Notes under the pieces: model-generated
Databases searched by the model: none
The model's input: only the letters and a program-made list of their open reading frames with translations
Told to the model about the DNA's origin: nothing
Translations under genes and position numbers: made by a program
Shown here: positions 48,801-59,999 of the stretch, piece by piece
How the letters are laid out: every line of letters starts with the position of its first letter
How positions within the stretch are numbered: the stretch's first letter is position 1
Assembly: GCA_905221605.1 (NCBI GenBank)
Contig: CAJNDS010000957.1
Location: forward strand, 237,001 to 301,000
Direction of reading: 5' to 3'
From: Symbiodinium natans
Lineage: Eukaryota > Sar > Dinophyceae > Suessiales > Symbiodiniaceae
DNA: 64,000 nt

Positions 48801-49446
48801 ATCGTCTCTCGCACCCTTAGCTCCATACTGGCAAGGCTGGGCCTGTGACGAAGCTGCCCACAGTCGTCGAATCCTCAGTGGACCAAGTCCGGCAGAATCA
48901 GATAATTTCAACGTAGTCGAACCCAACTGTCCCAAGACCACCGCGCAACGGCACTGCACGTCGCAAGCAGGTGGTCTGGGCCCCATGCTCATCACACCGA
49001 CATGAGCAGCTGCCAACACTCCTTATGTATTCTCAGGTCTAAGTCTTCAAGGTGTCTTTATGTTTATGCTTGGCCGGCCCGTCCTCGACAGTGGCTCTGT
49101 TTGATCAGAGCAAACATGCTCAAATTGGGCAAGATGCCTCAACGTACTCCCAGCCGTGGTACCACATCTGCAGGGGCGTCGGATAACTAATCGAGTTCAA
49201 CACCTCTATAGGCTGTTTGGTTGATGCTGGTGCAGCGATTCAAACAACTCAGGGCACCTGCTCGTCGAAGGCCACCACAGGACCCCAGCTAGGAATCACA
49301 TCCAGGATGAAAACGCCACCGCACGGGGACCACATCTGAGTCTGAGGAATCTCCGGGAGCAAAAAGCCGTGCGCTGTGTGCGCCGTGTGCGGCGTGGGGT
49401 GAGCCGGGGCCTGACGAAGAGCCATGGGCACCGGCACGTGGCTGAC
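45833..49446 (-). CDS. Duplicated exon pair, one copy histidine-rich; unidentified gene(s)
   Basis: Two exon-like segments share a start: 49446-49258 (63 codons) and 46036-45833 (68 codons). Both follow an acceptor (TTGTTCAG|G, TCTTTCAG|G) and begin VSHVPVPMA(L/V)RQAPAH, then diverge. The first continues LPEIPQTQMWSPCGGVFILD and ends AFDEQ at a GT donor. The second becomes a His/Ala/Thr repeat (HTAHTAH, THHHAAHTAHT) ending HPQQQ, also at a GT donor. They may be paralogous exons of one gene with a long intron or of two genes. No family is recognised. Confidence 0.4.
47183..47316 (+). CDS. Candidate terminal exon, plus strand
   Basis: After AG at 47181-47182 the plus strand reads GETVLWQNVFLSQAEHFPEL then SELPKRFEGEATLAINVDSGD and a TAA at 47314-47316. 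Composition is clearly protein-like. A helical stretch at about 46950-47030 (NKLLVRLLKARLAQEAKLAV) could be an upstream exon. No family recognised. Confidence 0.4.
47320..49250. other. No supportable gene
   Basis: Short overlapping frames only. A plus-strand hydrophobic stretch at about 47960-48030 (SCHVALGCIFCGILMHIG) might be a membrane segment but has no supporting splice context. Confidence 0.4.
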
Positions 49447-49529
49447 CTGAACAACCAGGGATGCCAGCTTGAGCCTGCAAAGCTGTGGGACCGCAAATCC
49501 ACGTCTAGCACATTTTCGCACGCTCAATG

Positions 49530-51175
49530 GCGAACATCATCTTGACTCATTTGTCCCACCACGCGCTGCATCCCCTTGTTGCGGAGTAGGTCTGTCGCTG
49601 AAGCTTTCAGCCTTATTCTGGCCCGGCTGCAGCATGGGCTTCGTGCTGTCAGGGCCATGGGTGCACCTTATGCCGGGGCCGTGCGTTTTTGGCGTCAATC
49701 TTAGCAGCTCCTGCGAGCACATGACTACCCAAGAGGCATTCGATTGGATCTAATTCGTTGCGACAGGCGTTGTGCCTGCGCTCTCTGCAAAATGTAAAGG
49801 CGGTCACTGGAGGACGATCCCCATGATCGGGCCCACTGAACTGATGGGTCTTATCCTGCCTCGGGGTCCCAATTGCATGGCCGCAAGGCAGCTTTGACGC
49901 AGGCATTGCCTCACCATTGTGCCTCCACGCGGGGGCTCACATGCAACAAGAGCATCGCACATTGCATGTTGGTTTTCCTTTCCGTCAGAGCAGCCCTGTC
50001 GCAAGACCCTGATACGAACCTATTGGACTCCGTGATAGTAACATGTAGTCAAGAACATAAGGAATCAAAGGAGTAGCAATGGCAGCACGCGTCGAAGAGT
50101 CCTCTAAACTCTAAACTCTATAGGATTCCAGGACTCTGAGAGCTAGCGTGGCGAGATAGGGCGAGCCTTGCAGCACTGAGGACTTTCATCGCATCTTGTT
50201 GGAAGAACTTCTGAATGCTCACGAGGCAAGCTTCAACACAAAGACAAACTTGTCACAAGGCATGTCGAGGGCCATCCTCCGAACAGGACCTGTGCGAACC
50301 TGCGCGGCCCTAAGCTAGACAGATGGAGCTGACCCGCCTTGAGCCAGTCGAACCTGGCATCGTCAGCGGTAGAATTACTCACTCACACTTGTGCTTTGCT
50401 ACTGCAATTCTGTTGCAACACACACTTTCGTCGAAAAGTTCAAAGGCCTCGGCAATTTGAACTTCAAGGCCCTAAGCCCCGATAAAAGCACGCCCTCGGC
50501 CCCGGCCTTTCCCGCGGCGGGAGGCACCACGCTTGTCGTCCTGAGGCAAAGAAAAACAGAACCAACAGTTAACTTGGCCTTTGTCACCCTGCCGTGCAAT
50601 TGTAACAAAAAAAGGCGAGTTCAGGGAAAACTTCTGGCCAGATGAGATCATGTGTGGAGTACTGAAGGCTTCAGGAGCCCATGTAAAATCAGGCCTCCCC
50701 AAACAAGACTTCAGCCCTTTTAAACCCATGCATACCCAGACACTCGACAAATACTGAGACGAGAAGAACCAGATCAATACATGAATCGTCATGGAACTAT
50801 AAGTACTGAGATATATAAGGCTCCCCGGAATACCCGCACGAAACCTGTCTTTGTGTGTGTGCGCGCGCGAAATGGCCGCCCACGAGGTGAATCTGCAAGG
50901 CTGAAGCTTTGTGACATCGCGTTGTAACGATCAACAGCTATTCAGCCTCAGCACTTTTCAGGAAGAGCCCGTGAACCAAATGCCTTTCATGCCGTGTCTG
51001 CGCGGAAGGACTTAACTTGTTACGTTGGCAGTGGCTGTTATTTCCGATTCAAGATTGCGGTTGAAAAAGCACCTGTCTGGATCCGTTTGCTCGCTTTCGC
51101 TCATTTACGCGACGCTCGCTCATGCAGCACAACTCTCTTGCCTGCCTTTCAACCGTAATGCAGCCAACGATGCAA
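49530..51175. other. No supportable gene
   Basis: No domain, no exon with convincing borders, no RNA gene recognised. Confidence 0.45.
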
Positions 51176-51179
51176 TCGA

Positions 51180-51944
51180 GTAGTTTGGGAACCCATACCA
51201 TTGTGAAATACATTTGCAGCTCTTGCCGAGCTTCCTTGCGTGTTCGGAAGTGACGAGCAGACAGATGGACTTTGCCGTACAGGATGCAGCCATCCATAGC
51301 CATCGAGGCGTGGTGTCCACTGTCGTAAGCCTCGGTTGCAGAGGGCTACACTCTGGAAAGCCGAGGTGGCCCGAAGCCAAGCAGCTCAACGAACTTCTGC
51401 CGAGTCTCCTCCACCTCCGCTTGGAGATGTCCCCGGGTCAGACACGGGTGACCACTGCCCTCCACGAAGACGCCTCTCTCCGCCTCGCTCGCCTTGGGGG
51501 CCTTCTCCTGGATCGAGTCAGGTGCTGACGGGTGCGTCCTGACGTCGCCGAGAGCCGGGGTTTCCTGAAGCACCAAGTAAAGATGCAAAAACTACCCTCT
51601 TTTGGCCTGGATTTTTGAGATGTACGACTACGAAATTGTACGAGTGCAGCTTCTTCTGCGGCGTTCTGGCATCAAATTCCATGCAAGCCTTGTGCAATGC
51701 AACAATCGCATTCGCAACGCAAAGAAAAACTACCTAGCCAATTGCATGCGACAAAGCGCCGTCCGCTTGCGAGGACGAAGCCCTGCCCCTTGTTTGGAAC
51801 CCTGCCAGCCTCAAAGGTCTCCGTGAGCGCGCGGTCGGGTGCCCCGGTTTCCGCAACATCGGCGGAGCCTGCTCCTCCCTGCGCGCAGTCATCATTTCCA
51901 TTTCGATGCGCCTGCATGAGAAGGCCAAAGTGCCAAGCAGGCAA
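51180..51944 (-). CDS. Candidate exons of an unidentified gene
   Basis: Three open minus-strand stretches. About 51944-51720 reads MQAHRNGNDDCAQGG and TETFEAGRVPNKGQGFVLAS. About 51580-51370 reads DSIQEKAPKASEAERGVFVE then HLQAEVEETRQKFVELLGF, a charged helix. About 51310-51194 reads SMAMDGCILYGKVHLSARHF and KEARQELQMYFTM, ending at ATG|GTATGG, a good GT donor. Frames differ, so introns separate them. No known domain. Confidence 0.35.
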
Positions 51945-52035
51945 GACTGCAACTCACGGCAAACTCACCGAGAAGTGGGGACATGCTTCTACTGAGGGAA
52001 TGGAGGCTCCACAGCCGATTTCAAGGCTGCCCCGT

Positions 52036-52380
52036 TCAGTACAGGACAAATGCCCTAATCATCCTAATCCTCCAGTTACCCTGAGGAAGAGGACGAAGAG
52101 GACAGATGCCAAGGCCTGCGGAGAATGATCCTCGACAAGGTCTTGGGAGTCCACCCTGTTGCTGCTGTTGCTGCTGCTGCTGCTGCGGCGCATCTGCCAA
52201 AAAGAGACGCAAAGAGCGGCAAATGACCCGCCACAAGTTCTCTAATTCACCAAGTACGAACAGTATACCTTGTCGAAGGTCGTGCCAATCTTGACGAGGT
52301 CCTGCAGACATGCTTTTTTGAAACACACAATACCTCAAAAGGGCAGTCGACGAAGGTGCTTCACGACAACGGTCTGCCAC
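52036..52380 (-). CDS. Open frame with a poly-glutamine run
   Basis: A CAG/CAA tract at 52157-52188 (read on the minus strand) encodes ten consecutive Gln after LWRVICRSLRLFLADAP. Upstream residues MSAGPRQDWHDLRQGILFVL look plausible as protein. No splice borders were fixed and it may be a short exon only. Confidence 0.25.
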   Translation of the reverse strand: MADRCREAPSSTALLRYCVFQKSMSAGPRQDWHDLRQGILFVLGELENLWRVICRSLRLFLADAPQQQQQQQQQQGGLPRPCRGSFSAGLGICPLRPLPQGNWRIRMIRAFVLY

Positions 52381-52629
52381 AGTCTGTGTCAGTGGACTCG
52401 GAGAATTCTGGAGCAGTAGCTAGAGGCGAACATCTCGGCGCTCTGATCCTGCAGCTGACTCATGATGACGGGTCTTGAAGACGAGGTCAGTGCCTTTGGT
52501 GGGAGCACGCACATGGAAACTCAGCCCAATCCCAGCAACCGCACCTTCGCAAGACTGCTTTAAGGACGCAGCAGGACCGGCAGGCACCTCAGATCTGCCG
52601 CTCCTCTTACTTCTGTCACAGCAGTTGTC

Positions 52630-52902
52630 TTGGCACAGGAAGTCAAGGCTCCTGCAAGGAGAGTGGCGGTGCTACAACAGGCTACAAGCCAGGCTGCGCC
52701 ACTTTTAAACCCAGCATTGGAGCCCAACACAACGTGCCGCGGCGGCGGTGGGACATGTGAGTTTTGCTGCAAGACATGCGCTCATCTTGATGGTAAAGAC
52801 CGGTCATTGTGTGATTCTTGCGCGAGCCTTTCTCAGCGGGTGTGCAAAGCCTCTCCATCTGCACGAACGGTCCCAGACTCACCTCTCGCCGATTCGCCTT
52901 AG
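52630..52902 (+). CDS. Candidate Cys-rich (zinc-binding-like) exon, plus strand
   Basis: Reads QEVKAPARRVAVLQQATSQA, then a Cys cluster, CEFCCKTCAHL and later SLCDSCASLSQRVC. The CxxC pairs suggest metal binding but match no family I can name. The reverse strand is also open but reads less like protein. Confidence 0.3.
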   Translation: MAQEVKAPARRVAVLQQATSQAAPLLNPALEPNTTCRGGGGTCEFCCKTCAHLDGKDRSLCDSCASLSQRVCKASPSARTVPDSPLADSP

Positions 52903-53229
52903 TCTGGATCTAAAAAGTCGTAGATTGCCCGGCATAGACAGGCGGTATATGATACGCACTCTACGGACCAGCCTGAAGAATTCTGAGCAAAATGCCGCCG
53001 TGTGTAGCACCCCGCAGCCCACATCTCAGCAGCTTGTCGGTGCAGCAATCTGGGCACAGCATGGCACATCCACGATCTCCCGTAGCACAATGAAACAAAG
53101 CTGCAGTGCTCTTCAGGACCTCAGATCATTACCTGCTACCCTCTTGACCGCTTAATTTCCGGTCGTGCCAAAATAACTAGGTTTTCTTGGGGCAGCAGCA
53201 AAAAACGATCGCACCTGGAAATGCTCACA

Positions 53230-53305
53230 AAAAGTACGGTCATTTTACGCCTTTTTACGGTTATTTTGTGCTTTTTTACGGTTATTTTACGCTTGTTTAC
53301 GGCCG
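53230..53305. repeat. Short tandem repeat around tttttacggttatttt
   Basis: Three to four irregular copies of a unit near 20 bp (ttttacgcctttttacggtt, ttttacggttattttacgct). Confidence 0.7.
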
Positions 53306-53669
53306 CCAGGTGGCTGCTTGCAAAATACGGGCGCAAGACCCTTTTTTCTGTGGAACCTCACGGAAAACCAGGTTTTTCGATTTTCCCGCTTTATTTGTGG
53401 TCGTTTGCGGTTGCAGGTAGAGAAGTGTTCGATCCCACGCTCGCATGCCGCTCCGTCTGTCCTGCATGGGTTTTGGCTCCGGTCCCTGCCTGTGACTTTT
53501 TCCGCGTTGATCGCTGAGGGACTTGCAGTGCGACCGCGACCTCCATGGTGTGAGAGTTGCAGCCTGGGAGAATGTGACGAAGTAGGAGGAAAGGTTCTGG
53601 AGGCAAAGCCGCGTCCCTTTGACCGTTGAGGTGCCAACGCTAACTCAACGTTGATGCTCAATTCTGCTC

Positions 53670-54000
53670 GTGCGCGTCCTTGAAAAGCTGATCCACCGGG
53701 CTTGGCCTGAAGGAACTAGAGCAGTAAGAACCCGCATGGAGCTACGCAACTCAGCAGGGTGTAAGCGAATGCTGCCTCCATCGAAGCTCGAAGAAGCCGC
53801 AATGATCACGATCGACTTCGGCGAGTGCACGTGCGCCTGCGAGCCGGTGCTGAAGCGTTGCAAGTCGTTCCTTTCGACCAAAACTCCCCAGACACTGCTG
53901 GCGTTCGTGCCTTGTGGGGACAATGGAGAGTGTCTTGAACAGCGAGTCAACTTGCTCCAGCGAACAGGTTCTCTGCCAAGGTCGCCTGACATCGGGGAAG
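53670..54000 (+). CDS. Candidate plus-strand exon, unidentified
   Basis: Reads MRVLEKLIHRAWPEGTRAVR, later EEAAMITIDFGECTCACEPV and GDNGECLEQRVNLLQRTG, with a possible GT donor at CTGCCAAG|GTCGCC near 53979. The opposite strand is open over the same span, so strand choice is uncertain. Confidence 0.3.
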
Positions 54001-54729
54001 CTTCCTCGGCTCTGCACCCAGATCCCCCAATCAAACCCATGCCAGCCCTTCCGAAAAGTGCTTCAGATTTCGACGGGTCACAGCGACTGGCGAGAGGCGG
54101 CTAGAACAAGCAGACCAGGATTCCCTCCAGCTCTCCCCCCCCCAACCCCCCCCCCCCCACCCCCCGTGATTTGCCCGAACCGCTTGGAGGAGCCGCAACG
54201 CGATGCCACACCCCAAGGCACACACACAGCCCTCCCCCTAAGGCATCTGTGAACAGCCTCGCCGAGCCTCTTGACACTGGAGCCTCAGTCAGCTTTAGTC
54301 AGCCGCAGACAGTTCCAGGTATAGCCTGACTTTCCGCACGGGCACCAGAAACATAATACAATTACTAAGATCACCACGAAATCCATCGCGACATCAATTC
54401 ATGCGTCATCCATCACGACATCACGGAGGGCTTGAAACTTGGGACCGCCCCTAGGACCCCGGGACCCCGGCCCTCGGACCCCTCTAGGAGCCTTTGTGGG
54501 ACCGCGACAGCATCCCCTCCAAGCCCTCCCGACTCCCGCCTCCTGACGTGACATGCCTGGTGCTGCACGGAATGACACTAGACTTGGCTTTCCCTCGTCT
54601 GCGGGTGCACACGCCCGGCTGCCGAGGCAGCTCCATGGTGTGCCATGTCAGCGGCCGTGGGTTGTGAATGCATCGGACACATGATGCGAGCATGTGAGAC
54701 AAGACATGCGGGAGGACAATTTTCGACGC

Positions 54730-55717
54730 TCTTAAGCCCTGCCTTCCAGAACGACATCGACCTCCAGCAGTTCTGCTTTGTGACCTCTGCAGTGAATTCT
54801 ATTGAATGGTTCAAAGCCTCTCCTCCCAAGACGTTGCTCGCTGATCCCGACCAGAGCAGCGGCTTTCGTGCCTCCGCCATGGCCTTGGAGGTGTCGGCCA
54901 AAGTGCGCCCCGAAGCAGGGCTGGTGAGCAGGGCCAGCAGCTCGGCCAAGGAGGACCAGGCCTCGAAGGTCGCAGGAAGATCTGTCGGATAGACTCCGAT
55001 CTCCCGATAAACGAAAGCACATGCGTTCTTCTGCTAACAATCTGCAGATATCTGCAGCATGCGGCTTTGAGGATGGGGCCAGCAAGTGGGGAAGCTGAGC
55101 AATATCGCTGAGGAGCGCCCACCAGCGAAGCTCGTTGTACGTTGCCTGCAGATGAAGAGGGGTGGGGGCGGAGCATGGATGCCAGTGCTTTACCTGCCGT
55201 GAGATGCCACAACTCGTGCCTCCTCGTGCCACCTTCCCCAGGCGGAGCCACTGCGCCGCAAGCGCCAGCCTCCGACTCAGAGGAGTCGTCGTCTCTCCGT
55301 CAGTCGTTACAACTGAAGCCTCTGAAAGCTCCTTCCTGCATTTTTTCAGTGGCGGATGCCCTGGCCTTGTCTCTGGATCGCCACGCTGGCATCCTGGCCG
55401 TAACTCCGCGCGAAGAAAAGCGGCAGCAGTGCCTTGCTGGGCACCTCACAAGAACGCGGAATACAGGGGCAACAGAGGCCAGCAACTGGCCACAGCGAAA
55501 TGGCTCGGAAGATTTTGATTCCGGCACCAGAAGGGGGACCGCCATGCTGTATAGCTCGTAGAAGACCTCAATTTTCCGCCTGTGCCAATGTGGGCTGCCA
55601 TGGAATATAGGCAATATGTAGGCAACGAAGGCAATGTAGGCAAGTTGCCAGCGTCTGTGGGTCATAGGGCAGGACGACTGCCGCACGGTACGATGCCCAT
55701 GCTCGCCAAGATCGGTC
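54730..55717 (-). CDS. Glycosyltransferase-like protein (partial, several exons)
   Basis: Four exons could be placed: 55717-55656, 55579-55522, 55145-55080 and 54961-about 54730. Joined they read YRAAVVLPYDPQ|RKIEVFYELYSMAVPLLVP, then ATYNELRWWALLSDIAQLPH and AWSSLAELLALL. The pattern of an F/Y-ELYSM-VPL-VP motif followed by an RWW-L-D-A-PH segment resembles the C-terminal nucleotide-sugar-binding half of exostosin/fucosyltransferase-like proteins of algae; this is from memory of the pattern, not a search. The first junction uses a GA donor and is in frame. One exon is probably missing between 55522 and 55146, and the N-terminal half is not identified. A further open stretch at 56333-56560 (ETLRVELRELPSALFEASGA) might be upstream. 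Confidence 0.45.
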
Positions 55718-56649
55718 CTGCCAGCATTCCACAGTGGGACCTACTGGACCTACTGGGCCAGCTGAGCAATGCCGAACTGCAGCAGCGCCCAACACGCGCC
55801 CGACCTTCAAGTGCGTCATGTAGCGGAAGCTCCACTTCGGCGGCATTCCCCAAGATGACAAAGCCTCGTGTGAGCAAAGTGAACACGAAAACCCGATGAA
55901 TCGATCGCGAAACTGAGAACTTCTCTCCCCCAGTTTTGAATCTTGAGCCGTCGTGAACTTACAGCAGAGGTTGACACAAAGGCCTCCAGGACTTTCGAGG
56001 CAGCTCAGGTTTCCAAATGCATTCATCCGGATTTGGTTTCTTCGGGTTGATGTCCTTTCGCGGAACTTTCGCGGTCTCTTCGCGCGACGTATCTATGAGA
56101 TAATGCCTCAATCTGGTATTCTGGTACCATGTGACTTGATTCAAGCAGGTCTGTAGGTCTGGTTCAGGATGCTCAGGGTTGAGGGCTCATTTGAGCGCAT
56201 CTACCTCTTCGTGCCCTGTCAACTCATCCTCGTTAAATAAAATACCTGTCGCACAGCCGAAGGGGCTGAGTTGAGCAGGCACTGGAAGTCCCAGAACGTG
56301 AAGACCTTGAAGGCTGAGACTTCTGAGATGTTTCAGAAGATGGTCCGAGTGTGTGAGTGTGTGCTCTTCTTGCTCGGCGCGAGGGCACCTGCTTGGTGAT
56401 GAGCACGTCCTGGCTGGGTGCGGGCTGCGAAGGAGCTGAAGGGCCAGCGACCGAAGCGTACCGCGCCACTGGCCTCGAACAGAGCACTGGGCAACTCACG
56501 TAGCTCCACTCTCAGAGTCTCAAGCCCGACCTCACGACTGGCATTCGCACTCCCGTCTGCCAGTAGCCCTGAGCTGCTATGGGAGGCGCCATAAAGACCT
56601 GACAAAGCGAGCACACGACGTGGCTCCTTACCGCTGTGCTTTGCCCTGC

Positions 56650-56730
56650 GTCATGATGTGTCATGATGTGCCATGATGTGTCATGATGTGGCATGATGTG
56701 TCATGATGTGTCATGATGTGTCACGTCACA
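56650..56730. repeat. 10-bp tandem repeat tcatgatgtg
   Basis: About eight copies with single-base variants (ccatgatgtg, gcatgatgtg), ending at a poly-C run at about 56740. Confidence 0.9.
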
Positions 56731-57440
56731 TGTCACAGACCCCCCCCCCCCAAGCGCCAAGAAGCCAAATGGAGCGAAGCGCCTTTGGACGAAGTGAATT
56801 GCGGTACTTGTGCCACGAAGCTGTAGAACCTAGGCAGCTTCGCACGTTCGGCAACTGCGATCAGCTGAAGTAGTGAGTCGTGCAGTTGTAGGGTAAAGAA
56901 TACTGCTACAGGCATCTCAACCAAGCTCAGCTCAGCCCAGCACTTCTTTTGGTCATCTGCAGTCAAGTAAGCACCCAGCGGGTTGCCAACATATCCTACC
57001 ACCTGAGCAGTGCGAAGATGATGAACCACCAGAGAACCGTTCAATCGGCGCCGAAGATGCAGTGGGCTTGTCTGGGCTGTTGCGACTTTATGCTTTGCTG
57101 AGCCGCAGTCTTGTTCAACTCTGCGAGGAGCGCACAGATGAACGCGGGCTCGCCACACAGAAGCCTTAAACCAGCAGTGCGAATCTGAGAAGCCCGCTCT
57201 CTCAGAGCAGGCTTAAGAGGCCGTTGGCAAGGCGAGACCACATGTTCCGAGCAGCACATCCGCTCGGTGAAGCTCGGAATGGGTAGCTGCAACCAACATG
57301 TCGTCGAAGTCGCGGCGGAAGTGCTCGAGGCTTGGGACCAAGGGGAAGCGCCCAAGAGAGTCCTTGCGAGACTGGATTGATGCTAGGTCAGCTGCTAGGC
57401 GACGTAGGAAAATCAGAGAATTGCTCTGCTCATACTCTGC

Positions 57441-58055
57441 TCATCCTCCACAGTTGACAAATGCCTTTGCAGGAGCTGGTTCACCAGCCCACCATCCACG
57501 CAGGTCACACCATGAAGATGGGTGTCGACACAACCATTGACACAAAGCGTGGCTTCCTGATGGGGCAACACCGAACAATGGACGTGGGATTAAATGAGAG
57601 CACATGGGAACAGCCACGTGTGCTCTGTTGGACGGTGCAGTCGAGGTGCCAAATGCCCCAGCTCCAAAAGGTTTGTCCAAATGCTGAGCGGTTCCAGGAG
57701 CAAGGTTGCGTGGGTGCTGGTGGCCCACACCCGGAATTGGGATCTGCGCCCTGTGACGAAAGCGGTTGACTCTCCGGGCTTCCCGCCTTCCGCACCTTGA
57801 ACATCGCCACGCGGCATCATGGTCAGGACCTGACCGTAGGATGGGCTTCGCCAAGATGCCGGATGCCATGCCAGGATGCACAACAGGACGTGCCTGGTTC
57901 AGAAAGCTCTGCGCTCTTGCGACGGCGTGGCTGTCCAATACAGGCCCCAGCTCGCCATCCGGCAGCGCCTTGAGAAAACATCCACAGGACTCAAAACATC
58001 TGCTATAGATGCCAAATATGCCACTAACTGCGGAGAGAAAAGGCGCCACACTCAC
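57441..58055 (-). CDS. Long unassigned open frame
   Basis: 204 codons open on the minus strand; the upstream part (LKALPDGELGPVLDSHAVAR) reads like protein, the rest is Pro/Gly/His-rich and open in two other frames as well. Probably an exon plus intron read-through. No domain. Confidence 0.2.
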   Translation of the reverse strand: MSVAPFLSAVSGIFGIYSRCFESCGCFLKALPDGELGPVLDSHAVARAQSFLNQARPVVHPGMASGILAKPILRSGPDHDAAWRCSRCGRREARRVNRFRHRAQIPIPGVGHQHPRNLAPGTAQHLDKPFGAGAFGTSTAPSNRAHVAVPMCSHLIPRPLFGVAPSGSHALCQWLCRHPSSWCDLRGWWAGEPAPAKAFVNCGG

Positions 58056-58087
58056 TCCTTAAACTGAAACTACAAAATGAGAGGGCA

Positions 58088-58118
58088 CCCCCCCCCCCCC
58101 CCCCCCAAAAAAAAAAAA
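58088..58118. repeat. C19A12 homopolymer tract
   Basis: Nineteen C followed directly by twelve A. Confidence 0.95.
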
Positions 58119-58429
58119 TAATATAATAATAAAACAAAGCAGGTCAGCGCGAAAGGGGATGAAGAAAGTCAGAGAGCGATGCGAGCGCTGCATGGCCTCC
58201 AGGACATCCTCCAGGCTGCACCAGCCGGAAGACTCGAGGAGGCTCAGGGCCCGATGCCTTTTCTCTCCAGAGTCCGTTTAACGATCCCTACCAAAAAAAA
58301 ACGATTGGCTCTGTGGCTACAGGATATTGCAGTACTGTAGTGACCGGCGTGTGCTTGATTGTGGAGCTTCGGCTACGCGTCTCTTCACGCTTCTGCACCT
58401 TCAAGACTCACACTTGTTTGGTGGCTTGG

Positions 58430-59111
58430 GTTTTACTCCCTCCCCTTCCAGGCTCCTTGGCAAGCATGAAAGAGCCAAAGGAACCCACCGCGCAGCAGCC
58501 CACGCAGAGCCCAGCGGCCGCGTGTCGTGAGTCTGGCGACGGCGGCTGCATCGCGTGCCAGCAACGCCAGTAAGACCTCCCCCCCCATAGTTCTCCCGTG
58601 TTCACCCCCGTCTCTGCACACCGCTCCCTCTGTCCCTGTCCAGTCCCAGCATGCAGAAGTCAGCTGCAACAGAATCGCCTGGCGCTTCTCCTCCTCCAGC
58701 TCCAGGTCCTGGCGACACGAAGGCCATGACCTCCGAGGACCTCCGAGGACCTCCGAGGACCTCCGAGGACCTCCTGTTTCCGCAAAGGGTCTAAGTGCGG
58801 TCACGACACCTCTGAGCCCTCCGACGCAAGCAGCTCTTCAAGCTCGGCATCAAGCTCAGGCCAGGCACCCGACAGCACCGCCTGAAGGGAGTACAAAGGT
58901 AGGCCAAAAAAATTGTGGCAAAACATGGGCACACACACACACACTCGTATTGAGACCAGGCGCCTGCTCCACACGTAGCTCACAAAGCAAAGCAGCCGTC
59001 CAGCCAAACAAACAAGGTGGAGCTTCTGCATGGGGCATTGAAATCATGCGCTGTACCTGTGCAGCTTCCGCCTGCTCTCGTCTTTGGAAGTGTGCAGCTT
59101 TGCAGAGCTTT

Positions 59112-59142
<31 letters not shown>

Positions 59143-59911
59143 TTCCTGCTCGAAATTCGAAATCGGTGCAAAGCTCCTCGGCACCCACATCATTGATTGA
59201 CGCAGGGAACCCTGCTGGGAACCAGAATCCTAAAGTAAGTCCATCCCCTTGAAACGCATGATTACTGGCACCGGCACCCCCAACCCAATAGCATGCCTGC
59301 GAGGCGCAGAGTACGTACCCAAAGCGCTCTCAAATGCCCCCAAGGCATACCAAGGCGCGCCCAATCAGTTCTGCGAGCTGCAACCTCCTCATAACGCTCG
59401 CAGAGGACCTCGGCACATCCGGCTGAGCCTCTGAAGTCAAGATGGACATGCACGCATTCGGCTGCAGCACTGAGCATTCACCAGTACCGAGGTATCCACA
59501 AAGAAGACCGCCTGCGACACTCCACTGGCACTGCAATGCAACCCCCCCAAAGCCATGTTCGGTCGTTGTTCTAGGGGCCTGCTGCTGGAAGAGTCGGGTG
59601 ACTTGCGGAAGGAAAGCACGGGTGAAGTACAGGGCTTGGCCGAACGCCTTGGCCTCAGAGTGAGCTAGAATGTGTCCGAGGTTCTGGACAGCCCTTTTCA
59701 TTGCGAGTATGGCTCGGTATCGGGCAGCACTTGCGAAGTGAACCCTGCCTGAATCAATGCGCAATCTCTTTCGGCCATCAACTGTCCCTTGGGACAAACT
59801 CACAAAAAAAGTCCGTGTATCGACCTCGCTGCAAGGCAACCATTGCTTTCGGAAAACTTCACCATCTCCAGAGCCTGTGCCTCCTCGTCGCGGCAGCGTG
59901 CAGGCGGTCAA
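58430..59911 (-). CDS. Candidate exons of an unidentified gene
   Basis: Three parts look coded. At 59760-59580 the frame reads VHFASAARYRAILAMKRAVQ and FGQALYFTRAFLPQVTRLFQ. At about 58883-58810, after a CCCTTCAG|G acceptor, AVLSGAWPELDAELEELLAS ends at a possible GT donor. At about 58720-58650 DLELEEEKRQAILLQLTSAC is a charged helix next to a short tandem repeat (gaggacctcc at 58730-58780). No domain recognised and exon order not resolved. Confidence 0.3.
59112..59139. repeat. 28-bp poly-G tract
   Basis: Twenty-eight uninterrupted G on the plus strand, in a non-coding stretch. Confidence 0.95.
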
Positions 59912-59999
59912 CTCGGAGCGGAACTGATTCCAGAACGGCGTCCTCGCTGTGGGAGCGCAGCAACTTCAACCAACAGTTTCGTGATGTCTAATGATGTCT

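Noticed and set aside
53425-53440. tRNA B-box-like sequence (gtgttcgatcccacgc)
   Set aside because: No matching A box or cloverleaf stems upstream.
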